A DNA stretch of 64,000 nucleotides from Terrabacter tumescens (lineage in GTDB: Bacteria; Actinomycetota; Actinomycetes; Actinomycetales; Dermatophilaceae), in NCBI RefSeq assembly GCF_014646815.1, contig NZ_BMNZ01000002.1, positions 623,469 through 687,468 of the forward strand, written 5' to 3'. Position 1 is the stretch's first letter; every line of letters begins with the position of its first letter. Both the position numbers and the translations under genes were made by a program. A model generated the notes under the pieces. It had not been told where the DNA came from, ran no database searches, and saw nothing but the letters and a program-made list of their open reading frames with translations. This document shows positions 28,789-36,768 of this stretch, in pieces.

Positions 28789-29982
28789 TCAGACGGCCAG
28801 GCCGCGGCGGCTGCGGGCCACCTCGTCGGTCGCGCCGGTTGCGCCGCCGCGGCGTCCCCGCGCGAGGTGGGTGACGTGGCGCACGAAGTCGCGCCCGATG
28901 GCGTTCCAGTCGTGGTGCTCGCGGGCGTACGCGTGGCCGGCGCGTCCCAGCGCCTCCCGTCTCTCCGGGTCGCGGGCGAGCTCGACGAGGGCGGCGGCGG
29001 TGGCCTCCGCGTCGCCGAAGGGCACGACGATGCCGCAGCCCGCCCGTTCGACGAGGTCGGCGGCGAGGGGGAGCGGGGTGGTGATGACGGGCAGGCCGCG
29101 GGCCATGTACTCGATGACCTTGGTCGGCATCGAGTGCCGGTAGTTGGGGCGGTCCTCGAGGAGCGAGAGCCCGGCGAGGGCGCCGTCGAGCATCGGGAGG
29201 GCCCGCGCGCTCGGCACGAAGCCGTGGTGGGTCACGTGTCCGCACTTGACGCCCCAGGCGAGGGTCTCGGCGGTGCGGGTGTCGCGGGCCGCGCCGATGA
29301 TCTCGACGGCCACCTCGCCGCGCGTCGCGCCGGTGAGCAGGCGCCCGGTCTGCAGCAGCGTCGCGGCGCCCCGGGGCATGGTCAGCGAGCCGAGGTAGAC
29401 CGCGCGTCGCGGTCCGGGGACGTGCGCGGTCGCCGGCACCCGGACCGTGTTGGGCACGACGACGTGCTCGCGCTCGAAGCGGTCGGCGTAGGCGTACTCG
29501 GCGAGGATGAGCTCGTGGTGGCGCTCGGCGTGCCGCTCGATGGCCCGGGCCGCGCGGGCCAGGGGGCGGCGCGCCCGCTCGGGCACCCACGGCTTGGCCT
29601 CGATCGCGGCGGCGGTGTCCTCGTGGACGTCCCACACGAGGTTGGGCAGGCGCAGTCCCGCTGCGGCGGCGACGATCTCGGGATCGTGGACGAGCACGAC
29701 GTCGTGGTCGGCCGCCTCGCGGGCGAGCAGCCGGCGGGCGGCGCGGAAGGCCTGCCCGCGCGACCGTCCGGTGGCGTGCGGGAGGTCGACGGGTCGCAGG
29801 CCGGCCACGTCGGGGAGGTCGAGGGCGTGCGCGGAGAAGGGCGCGGCATACGTCACCTGCACCCCGGCGTCGAGGAGCGCACCGATCTCGCGGTGGCGGA
29901 TGCGCGCGTCCTCGGGATGGTGCACGACGGTGACGACGAGGGCCGAGAGCGTCGGGGCGCGACCGACCGGTGCGCGGCTCAC
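28789..29982 (-). CDS. Glycosyltransferase family 4 protein
   Basis: 397 aa GT-B glycosyltransferase. The N-terminal domain includes VVTVVHHPEDARIRHREIGALL and VWDVHED, the C-terminal one YLGSLTMPRG, GFVPSARALPMLDGALAGLSLL and the donor-binding stretch PTKVIEYMARGLPVITT, the usual GT4 nucleotide-sugar loop. It transfers a sugar to the growing surface polymer on the cytoplasmic side. GTG 29982 overlaps the ABC ATPase stop by 4 nt (GTGA), so it is translationally coupled. Acceptor and sugar cannot be told from sequence. Confidence 0.9.
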   Translation of the reverse strand: MSRAPVGRAPTLSALVVTVVHHPEDARIRHREIGALLDAGVQVTYAAPFSAHALDLPDVAGLRPVDLPHATGRSRGQAFRAARRLLAREAADHDVVLVHDPEIVAAAAGLRLPNLVWDVHEDTAAAIEAKPWVPERARRPLARAARAIERHAERHHELILAEYAYADRFEREHVVVPNTVRVPATAHVPGPRRAVYLGSLTMPRGAATLLQTGRLLTGATRGEVAVEIIGAARDTRTAETLAWGVKCGHVTHHGFVPSARALPMLDGALAGLSLLEDRPNYRHSMPTKVIEYMARGLPVITTPLPLAADLVERAGCGIVVPFGDAEATAAALVELARDPERREALGRAGHAYAREHHDWNAIGRDFVRHVTHLARGRRGGATGATDEVARSRRGLAV

Positions 29983-30776
29983 GCCGTGGCCTTCCGGTGA
30001 GACTGCTCGTAGGCGCGCACGACCTCGTCGGTGGGGCCGTCCATGACGAGGCGCCCCTGCTCCATCCACAGCACGCGGTCGCACGACTCGCGGATGGCGG
30101 CGTTGCTGTGGCTGACGAGGAAGACGGTGCTCGCGTCGCGGCGGATCTCGGCGATCCGGTCGCGGCTGCGAGCCTGGAACTCGGCGTCGCCGGTCGCCAG
30201 GGCCTCGTCGATCATGAGGATGTCGGGCGCTGCGGCGGTGGAGATGGCGAAGCGCAGCCGTGCGCCCATGCCCGAGGAGTAGGCGCTCATCGGCAGGTCG
30301 ACGAAGTCGCCGATGCCGCTGAAGTCGACGATGCCGGCGTAGCGATCGCGCACCTGGGCCGGCGTCAGCCCGAGCGCGAGGCCGCCGATCATGACGTTCT
30401 TGGCGCCGGTGAGGCCGGTGAGCAGCACGGCGTTGACCCCGAGGAGCGAGGGCCGACCGGCCGCCCAGACCCGGCCGTTGGTCGGTGGCATGAGCCCCGC
30501 GATCGCGCGCAGCAGCGTGCTCTTGCCAGACCCGTTGCGGCCGATGATGCCGACGGCCTCACCGTGGTTGACGACGAACGAGACGTCCTTGACGGCGTGC
30601 ACCTTGCGCACCGAGCTGACCGGGTTGCGTCTCGCCAGCAGGCGCTCGACCAGCGGCAACTCGCCGCCCGTGTCGGTGCCCTTCTGCTTCGCGCCGAAGA
30701 CGGTGTAGACGATGTCGAGCCCCGAGCACACGACGCTCGGCGTCGTCGCGTCCGGCGCCACGTCAGTTGCTCCCAT
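29979..30776 (-). CDS. Polysaccharide/teichoic acid ABC exporter ATP-binding subunit
   Basis: 265 aa. Walker A GRNGSGKST near residues 80-88, signature YSSGMGARLRFA near 168, Walker B DILMIDEALATGD near 187, and the switch His in VSHSN. This short form with a VKDVSF strand and GVNAVLLTGLTGAKN resembles Wzt/TagH ATPases of ABC-2 polysaccharide exporters. It lacks the C-terminal carbohydrate-recognition domain of some Wzt proteins. Its start overlaps the end of the permease gene by 14 nt. Confidence 0.92.
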   Translation of the reverse strand: MGATDVAPDATTPSVVCSGLDIVYTVFGAKQKGTDTGGELPLVERLLARRNPVSSVRKVHAVKDVSFVVNHGEAVGIIGRNGSGKSTLLRAIAGLMPPTNGRVWAAGRPSLLGVNAVLLTGLTGAKNVMIGGLALGLTPAQVRDRYAGIVDFSGIGDFVDLPMSAYSSGMGARLRFAISTAAAPDILMIDEALATGDAEFQARSRDRIAEIRRDASTVFLVSHSNAAIRESCDRVLWMEQGRLVMDGPTDEVVRAYEQSHRKATA

Positions 30777-31713
30777 AGCGACCCTCCCCGCGCCAGAAGA
30801 AGACGAGTCCGGAGGCGCAGAGCACGACGCCCCACACCGCCGCGGCGACCCAGCTGCCCCACGTCAGGGGGTACTGGTCCATGAGGGCCTCCCGTGCGGT
30901 CGTCATGCTGACGGCGAGCGGCTGGTAGAGCAGCAGCGCGCTGACGAGCCCGTGCCCCGCGTAGTGCGGGATGGAGAAGAAGACCCCCGAGACGTAGCGG
31001 GCCAGGCGCACGCCGACCGGCACGAGGTTGGCCGAGTCCCGGGCCGCGTTGACCAGCCGCGCGAGGAAGAACGCGAGGCCGAGGTTGATGAGGCTCTGGA
31101 GCAGCAGCGCGACGGGGAAGAGCAGCCAGTGCGGCGAGAACGGCTCTCCTGTCAGGGGAATCATCACCATCAGCACCGCGAAGGCCGGCACGTTGACGAG
31201 GAACTGCGTCAGGGTGACCGAGATCGGCAGGACGGCCCGGGGGAAGCGCAACGCGCGCACCAGCCCGATCTGCCCGACGACGGCCCGGGACCCCGCGATG
31301 ATCGCGCTCGCCGAGTAGCCGAAGACGAAGATGCCGATCGTGAGGAAGGCGATGTAGTTCGACGTGCCGCCCCGCGTCTTGAGCAGCAGCCCGAAGATCA
31401 GGTAGTACGAGCCGACGAGCAGCAGCGGGTTGAGCACCGCCCAGAGCTGGCCGAGGTAGTTGTTCTGGTTCGTGGCCCAGGCCTGGGCCGACGACAGGTG
31501 CCACACGAGGTGCCGGTAGCTCCACACCTCGCGGACGTAGCCGCGCAGCCCCGGCCGCACGCCGAGCTCCTCGAGGCCGGCGGCGCGCGCGAGCGCCGCC
31601 GCCTCCTCGGGGCCGAGCGCGACCGGTCGGTTCCGCTCCGCCACGTCCTCGCCGCTCTCGACCTCTTGCACGTCCTGCACGTCCTGCACCACCTGGTCGC
31701 TCCCGATCGTCAT
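30763..31713 (-). CDS. Polysaccharide ABC exporter permease (ABC-2 type)
   Basis: 316 aa. A hydrophilic N terminus with a repeated VQDVQDVQEV stretch (from a 9-bp DNA repeat near 31670-31690) is followed by an amphipathic region and about six membrane helices. NNYLGQLWAVLNPLLLVGSYYLIFG is the conserved ABC-2 polysaccharide permease entry (Wzm/TagG). It pairs with the ATPase just downstream to flip or export a lipid-linked polymer. ATG 31713 overlaps the upstream glycosyltransferase stop (ATGA). Confidence 0.9.
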   Translation of the reverse strand: MTIGSDQVVQDVQDVQEVESGEDVAERNRPVALGPEEAAALARAAGLEELGVRPGLRGYVREVWSYRHLVWHLSSAQAWATNQNNYLGQLWAVLNPLLLVGSYYLIFGLLLKTRGGTSNYIAFLTIGIFVFGYSASAIIAGSRAVVGQIGLVRALRFPRAVLPISVTLTQFLVNVPAFAVLMVMIPLTGEPFSPHWLLFPVALLLQSLINLGLAFFLARLVNAARDSANLVPVGVRLARYVSGVFFSIPHYAGHGLVSALLLYQPLAVSMTTAREALMDQYPLTWGSWVAAAVWGVVLCASGLVFFWRGEGRYGSN

Positions 31714-33581
31714 GCCGCCACCGTCCGCGCCCGGTCGTAGACCTGCTCGTATGCCGTCGCCGCCGCCGACCACGTGCGCCGGCTCGCGACGTGGTCGCGT
31801 CCGTTGGCCCCGAGCCGAGCGCGCAGGCCCGGGTCGGCGACCAGCGGGTGCAGCGCCTCGGCGAGGACGGCTGGGTCGGCCTGCGCCACGACCACGCCCC
31901 GGTCGGCGCCGACGAGCTCGCGCAGCGGCGGCAGGTCGGTGACGACGACGGGTCGGCCCAGGGCCATGGCCTCGACCGGCTTGAGCGGCGGCACGAGGGC
32001 CGTGACCGGGGTGGCCCGGCGCGGCACGCAGAAGACGTCGATGGCCGCGTGGTGCTCGGCGCTCCGGTCGTGCGGCACGCGGCCGGTGAGGACGAACCGG
32101 GTGCGGTTGCCCGACCGGCGCAGCTCGGCCGCGCGGCGCACCATCCGGTCACGGGCCGGCCCGTCCCCGACGACGAGCACGACGAGCCGGGCGTCGTCGA
32201 GCAGCGCGCCGGCCTCGACGAGGACGTCGATGCCCTCGTACGCGTTGAGCGTCGACACGGTGCCGACGACGACGTCGTCGGGCCGGATGTCGAGCGAGGT
32301 GCGCACCGGTCCGCCGTCGACGGGCGCCGTGACGAGGTCGTCGGGCACGCAGTTGCCGATGACGTGCACGCGGGCCGCGTCGACCCCGCGGGCCACGACG
32401 TCGTCCCGCATGCTCTGCGAGAGCGTCACGACGGCGTCGGCGAGGGTGAGGCACCGGGTCTCCGTCTCGCGGGTCCACCGGTAGAAGTCGCTGTGCGGGT
32501 CACCGCCGCGGGTGCGCCAGGTGTCCTCGAGGAAGCCGCGCGCCTCGTAGACGACGGGCACGCCGAGGCGCTCGCCCGCGAGCAGGGCCGCCTGGGCGTT
32601 GACGTGCTTGGAGTGGGCGTGCAGCACGTCGGCACCGACCGCGCTGCCGAGCGAGGCGACGGCTGCGGCATACGCCTGCAGGTGCCGGTCCGGCAGGTCG
32701 ACGCGGCTCCCGACCCGCAGGTCGCGGTGGTAGGGCACGCCGGCGAGCGTCGTGAGGGCAGTGGCGCCGAGGTGGCCCTGCGCGACGGGGAAGCCGGGCG
32801 GGGTGCACACGTGGGCGTCGATCCCGGCGTCGCGCTGGGCTGCGACGAGACCCTGCGTGCGCACGGTGTAGCCCGCCTGCACCTCGGGCAGCGAGTTCGT
32901 GACGACGTGGACGACGGACGTGCGCGAGGCGCTCGCGGGGGACGTGGTCGGGCGCGATCCCTTGCGCTGCAGGTCAGTTCGCGAGTCGTTCCGCGCGCCG
33001 GTCCGAAGACCGTCGAGGGCGCTGCCGGTCAGCACGGCGCGCTCGCCCACGAGCCAGCGCCGGTGCGCCCGGGCCAGCGGATTGCGGGCGCCGTCGAGCG
33101 CGCGCTCGGCGCCGCTCACGTCGCCGGCGGACCAGGCGAGGTAGGCGGCGGACGACCCGGTCGGCGACACGGCGGGCCCGCCAGTCGCGCGGTCGAGCTC
33201 GGTCAGCTGACCGGTGGCCGCGGCGGCAGCGAGCAGGTGCTGCGACCGGCGCGGACCCGCGCCGCGCAGCTCGTCGGTGAGACGGCGTCGGGCCAGCTCG
33301 CGCTGCCCCGAGGCCGCGGCGGCGATGACGGACAGCGGCCCGCGGCTGTGGCGGCTCAGCTCACGCCGGACCGGCGCGGGCAGCACCCGGGCGCCGACCC
33401 AGACGGCCTGCCAGGGGTTGCGGGCGACGTGCGCGCGGGCCACGCAGGCAGCGAGCGGGAGGTTGGCGACGAGCAGCGCCGTGGTGGTCGGGACGTCACC
33501 AACTGTTCGGCTCCGCGTTGCATCGCGTGGACCGGGGGCGCCAAGAGCGGATGCCACACTGGCGCCGAGTCTGGGGGTCAC
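31710..33581 (-). CDS. Glycosyltransferase family 4 with long N-terminal extension
   Basis: 623 aa from GTG 33581. Residues from about 225 form a normal GT4: VVHVVTNSLPEVQAGYTVRT, DVLHAHSKHVNAQAALLA, VGTVSTLNAYEGIDVLVEA, and the donor loop PPLKPVEAMALGRPVVVTDLPPL. The first about 200 residues are Ala/Arg-rich and probably helical, with no recognised domain. First gene of the operon. The start is uncertain: no clear RBS precedes 33581, and TTG 33614 or a downstream start is possible. It faces a divergent glycosyltransferase across an 78-bp gap. Confidence 0.82.
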   Translation of the reverse strand: MTPRLGASVASALGAPGPRDATRSRTVGDVPTTTALLVANLPLAACVARAHVARNPWQAVWVGARVLPAPVRRELSRHSRGPLSVIAAAASGQRELARRRLTDELRGAGPRRSQHLLAAAAATGQLTELDRATGGPAVSPTGSSAAYLAWSAGDVSGAERALDGARNPLARAHRRWLVGERAVLTGSALDGLRTGARNDSRTDLQRKGSRPTTSPASASRTSVVHVVTNSLPEVQAGYTVRTQGLVAAQRDAGIDAHVCTPPGFPVAQGHLGATALTTLAGVPYHRDLRVGSRVDLPDRHLQAYAAAVASLGSAVGADVLHAHSKHVNAQAALLAGERLGVPVVYEARGFLEDTWRTRGGDPHSDFYRWTRETETRCLTLADAVVTLSQSMRDDVVARGVDAARVHVIGNCVPDDLVTAPVDGGPVRTSLDIRPDDVVVGTVSTLNAYEGIDVLVEAGALLDDARLVVLVVGDGPARDRMVRRAAELRRSGNRTRFVLTGRVPHDRSAEHHAAIDVFCVPRRATPVTALVPPLKPVEAMALGRPVVVTDLPPLRELVGADRGVVVAQADPAVLAEALHPLVADPGLRARLGANGRDHVASRRTWSAAATAYEQVYDRARTVAA

Positions 33582-33606
33582 GCAATGAACGTCGCAGCCC
33601 ACCCCC

Positions 33607-33621
33607 AACGGCAAACCCGTT
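33607..33621. promoter_or_regulatory. Inverted repeat between divergent polysaccharide genes
   Basis: AACGG-CAAAC-CCGTT lies in the 78-bp gap between the two divergent halves of the polysaccharide locus. It is short (5-bp arms), so chance is possible, but its position would let one regulator act on both sides. Confidence 0.25.
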
Positions 33622-33659
33622 CAGGCAGAACGAAAGTCGAACAGAGAGAGAAGTTTGTG

Positions 33660-35540
33660 GTGAACACGCGGCACCAGCTGCTGTCGGATCTGGACCGGGC
33701 GCGGACCGCCGCGGTGCGGGCCGTGCGGGACCCCCGGGCGCGCACGGAGCTCCCTCGCAAGGTGCGCAAGGAGGTCGAGCGACGCCTGCCGCGGGTGCGG
33801 TCGGCGAGGCTGCGGGTGGACCTGCCCCGACCCGAGATCCCGACGGGACCCGTCGCCCGTCCGGGTGTCGTGGCGGCTGTCATCCTCGACGACTTCTCGC
33901 AGCTCGCCCTCGGCTACGAGTGGGTCCAGGTCAGCGTCACCCCGCAGGACTGGCGCGACCAGCTGGCTGCCCACCCCGTGGACGTCCTCTTCGTCGAGTC
34001 GGCGTGGAACGGCAACGGGGGCACGTGGCGCCTCGCCATGACGACGGACGAGGGCCCGTCACCGGAGCTGCGGTCGCTCGTCGAGCACTGCCGGTCGGCA
34101 GGGGTCCCGACGGTCTTCTGGAACAAGGAGGACCCACCCAACTACAGCCTCTTCCTCGAGACGGCCCGGCTCTTCGACCACGTCTTCACCGTCGACGCGG
34201 GACGCATCCCGGACTACGAGCGCGACCTCGGGCACACGCGAATCCGGCTGCTGCCCTTCGGCGCCCAGCCGCGCATCCACACGCCGGTCCGTCACGGGGC
34301 GGGCCGCACGCGCGAGGTCGCCTTCGCCGGGAGCTACTTCGCCGACAAGCACGACGAGCGCCGCGCGCAGATGGAGTACGTCCTCGAGCCGGCACTCCCG
34401 CTCGGGCTCGAGGTCTTCTCGCGCCTGGCGGGGCGTGACCCGCGCTACCAGTTCCCGAGGGCGTATGCCGCGTCGCTCGTCGGGAGCCTGCCGTACCGTC
34501 GCATGCTCGGTGCCTACACGGCCTACAAGGTCTTCCTCAACGTCAACTCGGTCACCGGCTCGCCGACGATGTGCGCCCGGCGGCTCTTCGAGCTGTCCGC
34601 CGCGCAGACGCCCGTCCTGTCGGGGCCGGCCGCGTCGATCGAGCCGTTCTTCGGCGACACGGTCCGGGTGACGAGCAGCGCCGAGGAGACGACGCGCGAG
34701 CTGCGGGCCCTGCTGCAGCACGAGGACTACCGCGACCGGCTCGGGCTGCGCGCCCACCGTCGCGTGCTCGACGCGCACACCTACGGCCACCGCATCGACA
34801 CGGTGCTCGACACCGTCGGCCTGCAGGTCCGTCCGCGTGACCGCAGCATCTCGGCGGTCGTGCCGACGATGAGACCCGGTCAGGTCGACCACGTGCTGGG
34901 GTTCCTCGCGGCCCAGGCTCACGAGGACGTCGAGCTCGTGCTCGTGACGCACGGCTTCGAGGTCGGTGGTGACGACGTGCGCCGCCGAGCCGAGGTCGCA
35001 GGGCTCGACCCAGCCCGGGTCGTCGTCGTGGCGCGCCCCTCGAGCGACACGCTCGGTGCGTGCATGAACGCCGGTGTCGACGCGGCGTCCGGTCGCTACG
35101 TCGCCAAGATGGACGACGACAACGTCTACACCGAGCACTACCTCCGCGACCTCGTCCGGGCCTTCGACTACACCGACGCCGTCGTCGTCGGGAAGTGGGC
35201 GCACTACGCGCACCTCACCGCGACCGGGGCCACGCTGCTGCGCTTCCCCGACGCCGAGCACCGCTACGTCGACCTCGTCCAGGGCGGCACGCTGCTGCTC
35301 GGGCGCGACCTCGCCACGCGGCTGCGGTTCGAGGACCTGCCGCGCCGGGTCGACACGACGTTCCTGGACAAGGTGCGCGCCGACGGCGGCCGCGTCTACT
35401 CCACCGACCGCTTCAACTTCGTCTCGGTCCGCGCCTCGACGCCCGACGGGCACACCTGGCCGGTCTCCGACGTCGAGCTGCTCTCCCGCCGTGGGGTGCT
35501 CGCCTTCCACGGCGACCCCACCGACCACGTCACCGTCTGA
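33660..35540 (+). CDS. CgeB-like glycosyltransferase fused to a GT2 domain
   Basis: 626 aa. Residues about 60-390 resemble the CgeB/DUF3880 and glycosyl-transferase-1 pair (VDVLFVESAWNGNGG, PTVFWNKEDPPNYSLF, KVFLNVNSVTGSPTMCARRLFELSA), first described in a spore maturation protein. Residues about 395-620 are a GT2 domain with VPTMRPGQV and the metal motif KMDDDNVYTEHYLRDL. Such double transferases act on surface glycans. GTG 33660 follows AGAGAGAGAAG at a suitable distance; GTG 33657 is an alternative. It is followed by another glycosyltransferase after 13 nt. Confidence 0.85.
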   Translation: MNTRHQLLSDLDRARTAAVRAVRDPRARTELPRKVRKEVERRLPRVRSARLRVDLPRPEIPTGPVARPGVVAAVILDDFSQLALGYEWVQVSVTPQDWRDQLAAHPVDVLFVESAWNGNGGTWRLAMTTDEGPSPELRSLVEHCRSAGVPTVFWNKEDPPNYSLFLETARLFDHVFTVDAGRIPDYERDLGHTRIRLLPFGAQPRIHTPVRHGAGRTREVAFAGSYFADKHDERRAQMEYVLEPALPLGLEVFSRLAGRDPRYQFPRAYAASLVGSLPYRRMLGAYTAYKVFLNVNSVTGSPTMCARRLFELSAAQTPVLSGPAASIEPFFGDTVRVTSSAEETTRELRALLQHEDYRDRLGLRAHRRVLDAHTYGHRIDTVLDTVGLQVRPRDRSISAVVPTMRPGQVDHVLGFLAAQAHEDVELVLVTHGFEVGGDDVRRRAEVAGLDPARVVVVARPSSDTLGACMNAGVDAASGRYVAKMDDDNVYTEHYLRDLVRAFDYTDAVVVGKWAHYAHLTATGATLLRFPDAEHRYVDLVQGGTLLLGRDLATRLRFEDLPRRVDTTFLDKVRADGGRVYSTDRFNFVSVRASTPDGHTWPVSDVELLSRRGVLAFHGDPTDHVTV

Positions 35541-35553
35541 GAGGCGGATCCCC

Positions 35554-36768
35554 GTGTCAGCACCAGCCCGTCGCCTCGTCGCGTCGTACTGCTTCCCGCC
35601 CTACAGCGACACCGCCGCGGTCGTCGCGGCCAAGCGCGTCCACGACCGGGGTGAGCCCGTCGACGTCATCTGCAACGCGATGGACTCGATCCGGCACCAG
35701 GACCCCGACCTCGTCCGGATCTGCGGGGGGCTCGTCCGTCGCTTCGCCGCGGTGCCGTCGCGGACCGCGTTCAGCTCGTGGGGCTCGATCGTCGACTACC
35801 AGCAGCTCGGCCTCGAGACCTTCGTGCGATGGGAGTCGCTGCAGGGGGAGTACGAGTCGCTCTACAGCAGAGCGCAGTTCGCGGCCTCGCACTTCCTCGC
35901 CGCCGCGCTCAAGACGGCCCGCCCCTCCCTCCACTGGGACGCGGAGTTCTCCGACCCGCTGTCGCACGACGTCGTCGGCCAGGTCCGCACGGCCCCGGCG
36001 CACGACGACCGGGCCCTCGGCCGGCTGCGGTCGGCCGTCGAGACCGCCGGGTTCCGCCCGCCGGCCGGTCTCAACGCCTTCGAATGGTGCGAGGTCGCTG
36101 CCTTCGCGCTCGCGGACTCGGTGATGTTCACCAACCCGCGCCAGCGCGACTTCATGCTCGAGCACTGCCACGACGCCGAGCTCGCCGCGCGTGTCGAGTC
36201 CATCTCCGTCGTGTCACCGCACCCGACCCCGCCCGCCGCGCTCTACGACGCGAAACCCTCGACGTACCAGCTCGATCCGGGCCGGCGTCACATCGGCTAC
36301 TTCGGCAACTTCTACGCCAACCGCGGGGTCTCGGGCATGCTCGACGCCCTCGCGCTCCTGCCGAGGGAGGCCCGTGACCGCGTCATGCTCCACGTGTTCA
36401 CCTCCAAGCCGGACGAGCTGCACGAGGTCGTCGTCGCCCGTGGCCTCGCCGACTGCGTGCGCGTCGGGCCCTTCGTCGGCTACCTCGAGTTCCTCGCGCT
36501 GTCGCGGCGGATGGACTGCCTCCTCGTCAACGACGCGGTGAGCCCGCCGGGTGCGCCCAACCCGTTCCTGCCGTCGAAGTGGAGCGACTACCGCGGCAGT
36601 GGCACCCAGGTCTGGGGCGTCGTCGAGGAGGGCAGCGCGCTCGACGAGCAGCCGCTCGACCACCGCTCACCGATCGAGCACGTGAGCGCGGCTGTGCAGG
36701 TGCTCCGCCGGATCAGCTCTCTCCCAGCACGATCCGGCGCAGACGCTCTGCTGAGTCCGTCCCGCTGA
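35554..36768 (+). CDS. Glycosyltransferase, GT-B type
   Basis: 404 aa. RRLVASYCFPPYSDTAAVVAAKRV at the N terminus and IGYFGNFYANRGVSGMLDAL plus VFTSKPDELHEV and VGPFVGYLEFLALSRRMDCLLVND in the second half match GT4-like enzymes, although the donor loop is less typical than in the other GT4 proteins here. GTG start with GAGAGGCGG upstream, 13 nt after the CgeB-like gene. Its last 56 bp overlap the 3' end of the convergent 996-aa protein. Confidence 0.8.
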   Translation: MSAPARRLVASYCFPPYSDTAAVVAAKRVHDRGEPVDVICNAMDSIRHQDPDLVRICGGLVRRFAAVPSRTAFSSWGSIVDYQQLGLETFVRWESLQGEYESLYSRAQFAASHFLAAALKTARPSLHWDAEFSDPLSHDVVGQVRTAPAHDDRALGRLRSAVETAGFRPPAGLNAFEWCEVAAFALADSVMFTNPRQRDFMLEHCHDAELAARVESISVVSPHPTPPAALYDAKPSTYQLDPGRRHIGYFGNFYANRGVSGMLDALALLPREARDRVMLHVFTSKPDELHEVVVARGLADCVRVGPFVGYLEFLALSRRMDCLLVNDAVSPPGAPNPFLPSKWSDYRGSGTQVWGVVEEGSALDEQPLDHRSPIEHVSAAVQVLRRISSLPARSGADALLSPSR

